Assembly (NCBI RefSeq): GCF_021650935.1
Contig: NZ_CP091246.1
Coordinates: 1-20,671, forward strand
Source: Thiothrix winogradskyi
Lineage (GTDB): Bacteria; Pseudomonadota; Gammaproteobacteria; Thiotrichales; Thiotrichaceae
Reading direction: 5' to 3'
DNA length: 20,671 nucleotides
Shown: piece by piece, positions 20,549-20,671 of the stretch
How positions within the stretch are numbered: position 1 is the stretch's first letter
How the letters are laid out: every line of letters starts with the position of its first letter
The notes under the pieces: generated by a model
What the model was told of the DNA's origin: nothing
What the model saw: the letters and a program-made list of their open reading frames with translations, nothing else
The model's database searches: none
Position numbers and translations under genes: made by a program

Positions 20549-20671
20549 CATTGTCGTTGTTGGCTGTACCGTTATTGGCACTCACTGCCAACAACGCACA
20601 CGCGGAAAACCTATTACAAGTCTATCAACAAGCCAAAAACCATGATGCACAACTCCAGGCTCAAGAAAGTG
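20524..20671 (+). CDS. TolC/CzcC-type outer-membrane efflux protein, 5' part (continues at base 1)
   Basis: The first 49 codons encode a signal peptide (MNKTLLAASLSLLAVPLL, cut after ANNAHA near residue 27) and the start of the mature chain, ENLLQVYQQAKNHDAQLQAQ, typical of TolC-family N-termini. One base is left over at the window end; with bases 1-2 it makes a Gly codon and the frame continues in the 1-1184 segment, which resumes with the expected ALAGFRPQ motif. The gene is therefore complete on a circular molecule. Its leader and first eight codons are part of the direct repeat shared with 1681. Confidence 0.9.
   Translation, partial: MNKTLLAASLSLLAVPLLALTANNAHAENLLQVYQQAKNHDAQLQAQES

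Overview
The window reads as a complete circular plasmid of 20,671 bp, opened inside a tolC-type gene. The truncated reading frame at the right end (from 20524) continues in frame, across the single leftover base, into the open frame at the left end (to 1184). The joined gene has 444 codons, is normal length for an outer-membrane efflux protein and carries its own signal peptide. The host looks like a gammaproteobacterium. The moderately GC-rich composition and the mix of metal efflux with ParF/ParG, Rep_3 and KfrA genes would fit a sulfur oxidiser such as Thiothrix, but that host name is only a guess. No rRNA, tRNA, CRISPR array, transposase, relaxase or type IV secretion gene was seen.

Cargo (about 18930 through the junction to 7520): a heavy-metal efflux block. 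A MerR-family regulator faces a CDF transporter across a CadR/PbrR-like operator and promoter. The same strand then carries a His/Cys-rich CzcI-like protein, the outer-membrane factor, a second CzcI-like copy, a lipoprotein, a His-rich membrane-anchored periplasmic protein, the membrane-fusion protein, a 1034-residue HME-RND pump and a very His-rich periplasmic protein, ending at a hairpin. Gene order recalls czcD-I-C-B-A, but the RND signature is not the CzcA one. The CzcI-like region is duplicated on either side of tolC.

Backbone: kfrA with an autoregulatory-type operator (7521-8599); two minus-strand genes, one resembling part of a type I restriction specificity subunit (8768-9523); about 1.1 kb of repeat-rich non-coding DNA with an inverted pair of dif-like sites (9524-10662); a minus-strand serine recombinase with three overlapping small genes, the last a 34-residue membrane peptide (10663-11855); a plus-strand set of a membrane-anchored P-loop ATPase, a half-length TolC-like protein and a YdjM-like membrane protein (12182-14279); a ParF/ParG-type partition pair (14293-15131); an iteron origin with a DnaA box and Rep_3 initiator (15855-16981); and a YhcG/DUF1016 nuclease (17432-18514).

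The two most unusual signals are: (1) arrays of GAGT/ACTC tetramers at exact 8-bp pitch at six backbone positions, the type of site ParG proteins bind, suggesting a dispersed centromere or plasmid-wide operator network; (2) the ATPase plus single-repeat TolC-like module, which looks like a small envelope-spanning machine without an obvious named counterpart. Three independent in-frame or homologous duplications (in kfrA, in the nuclease gene and around tolC) show recent tandem or segmental duplication.
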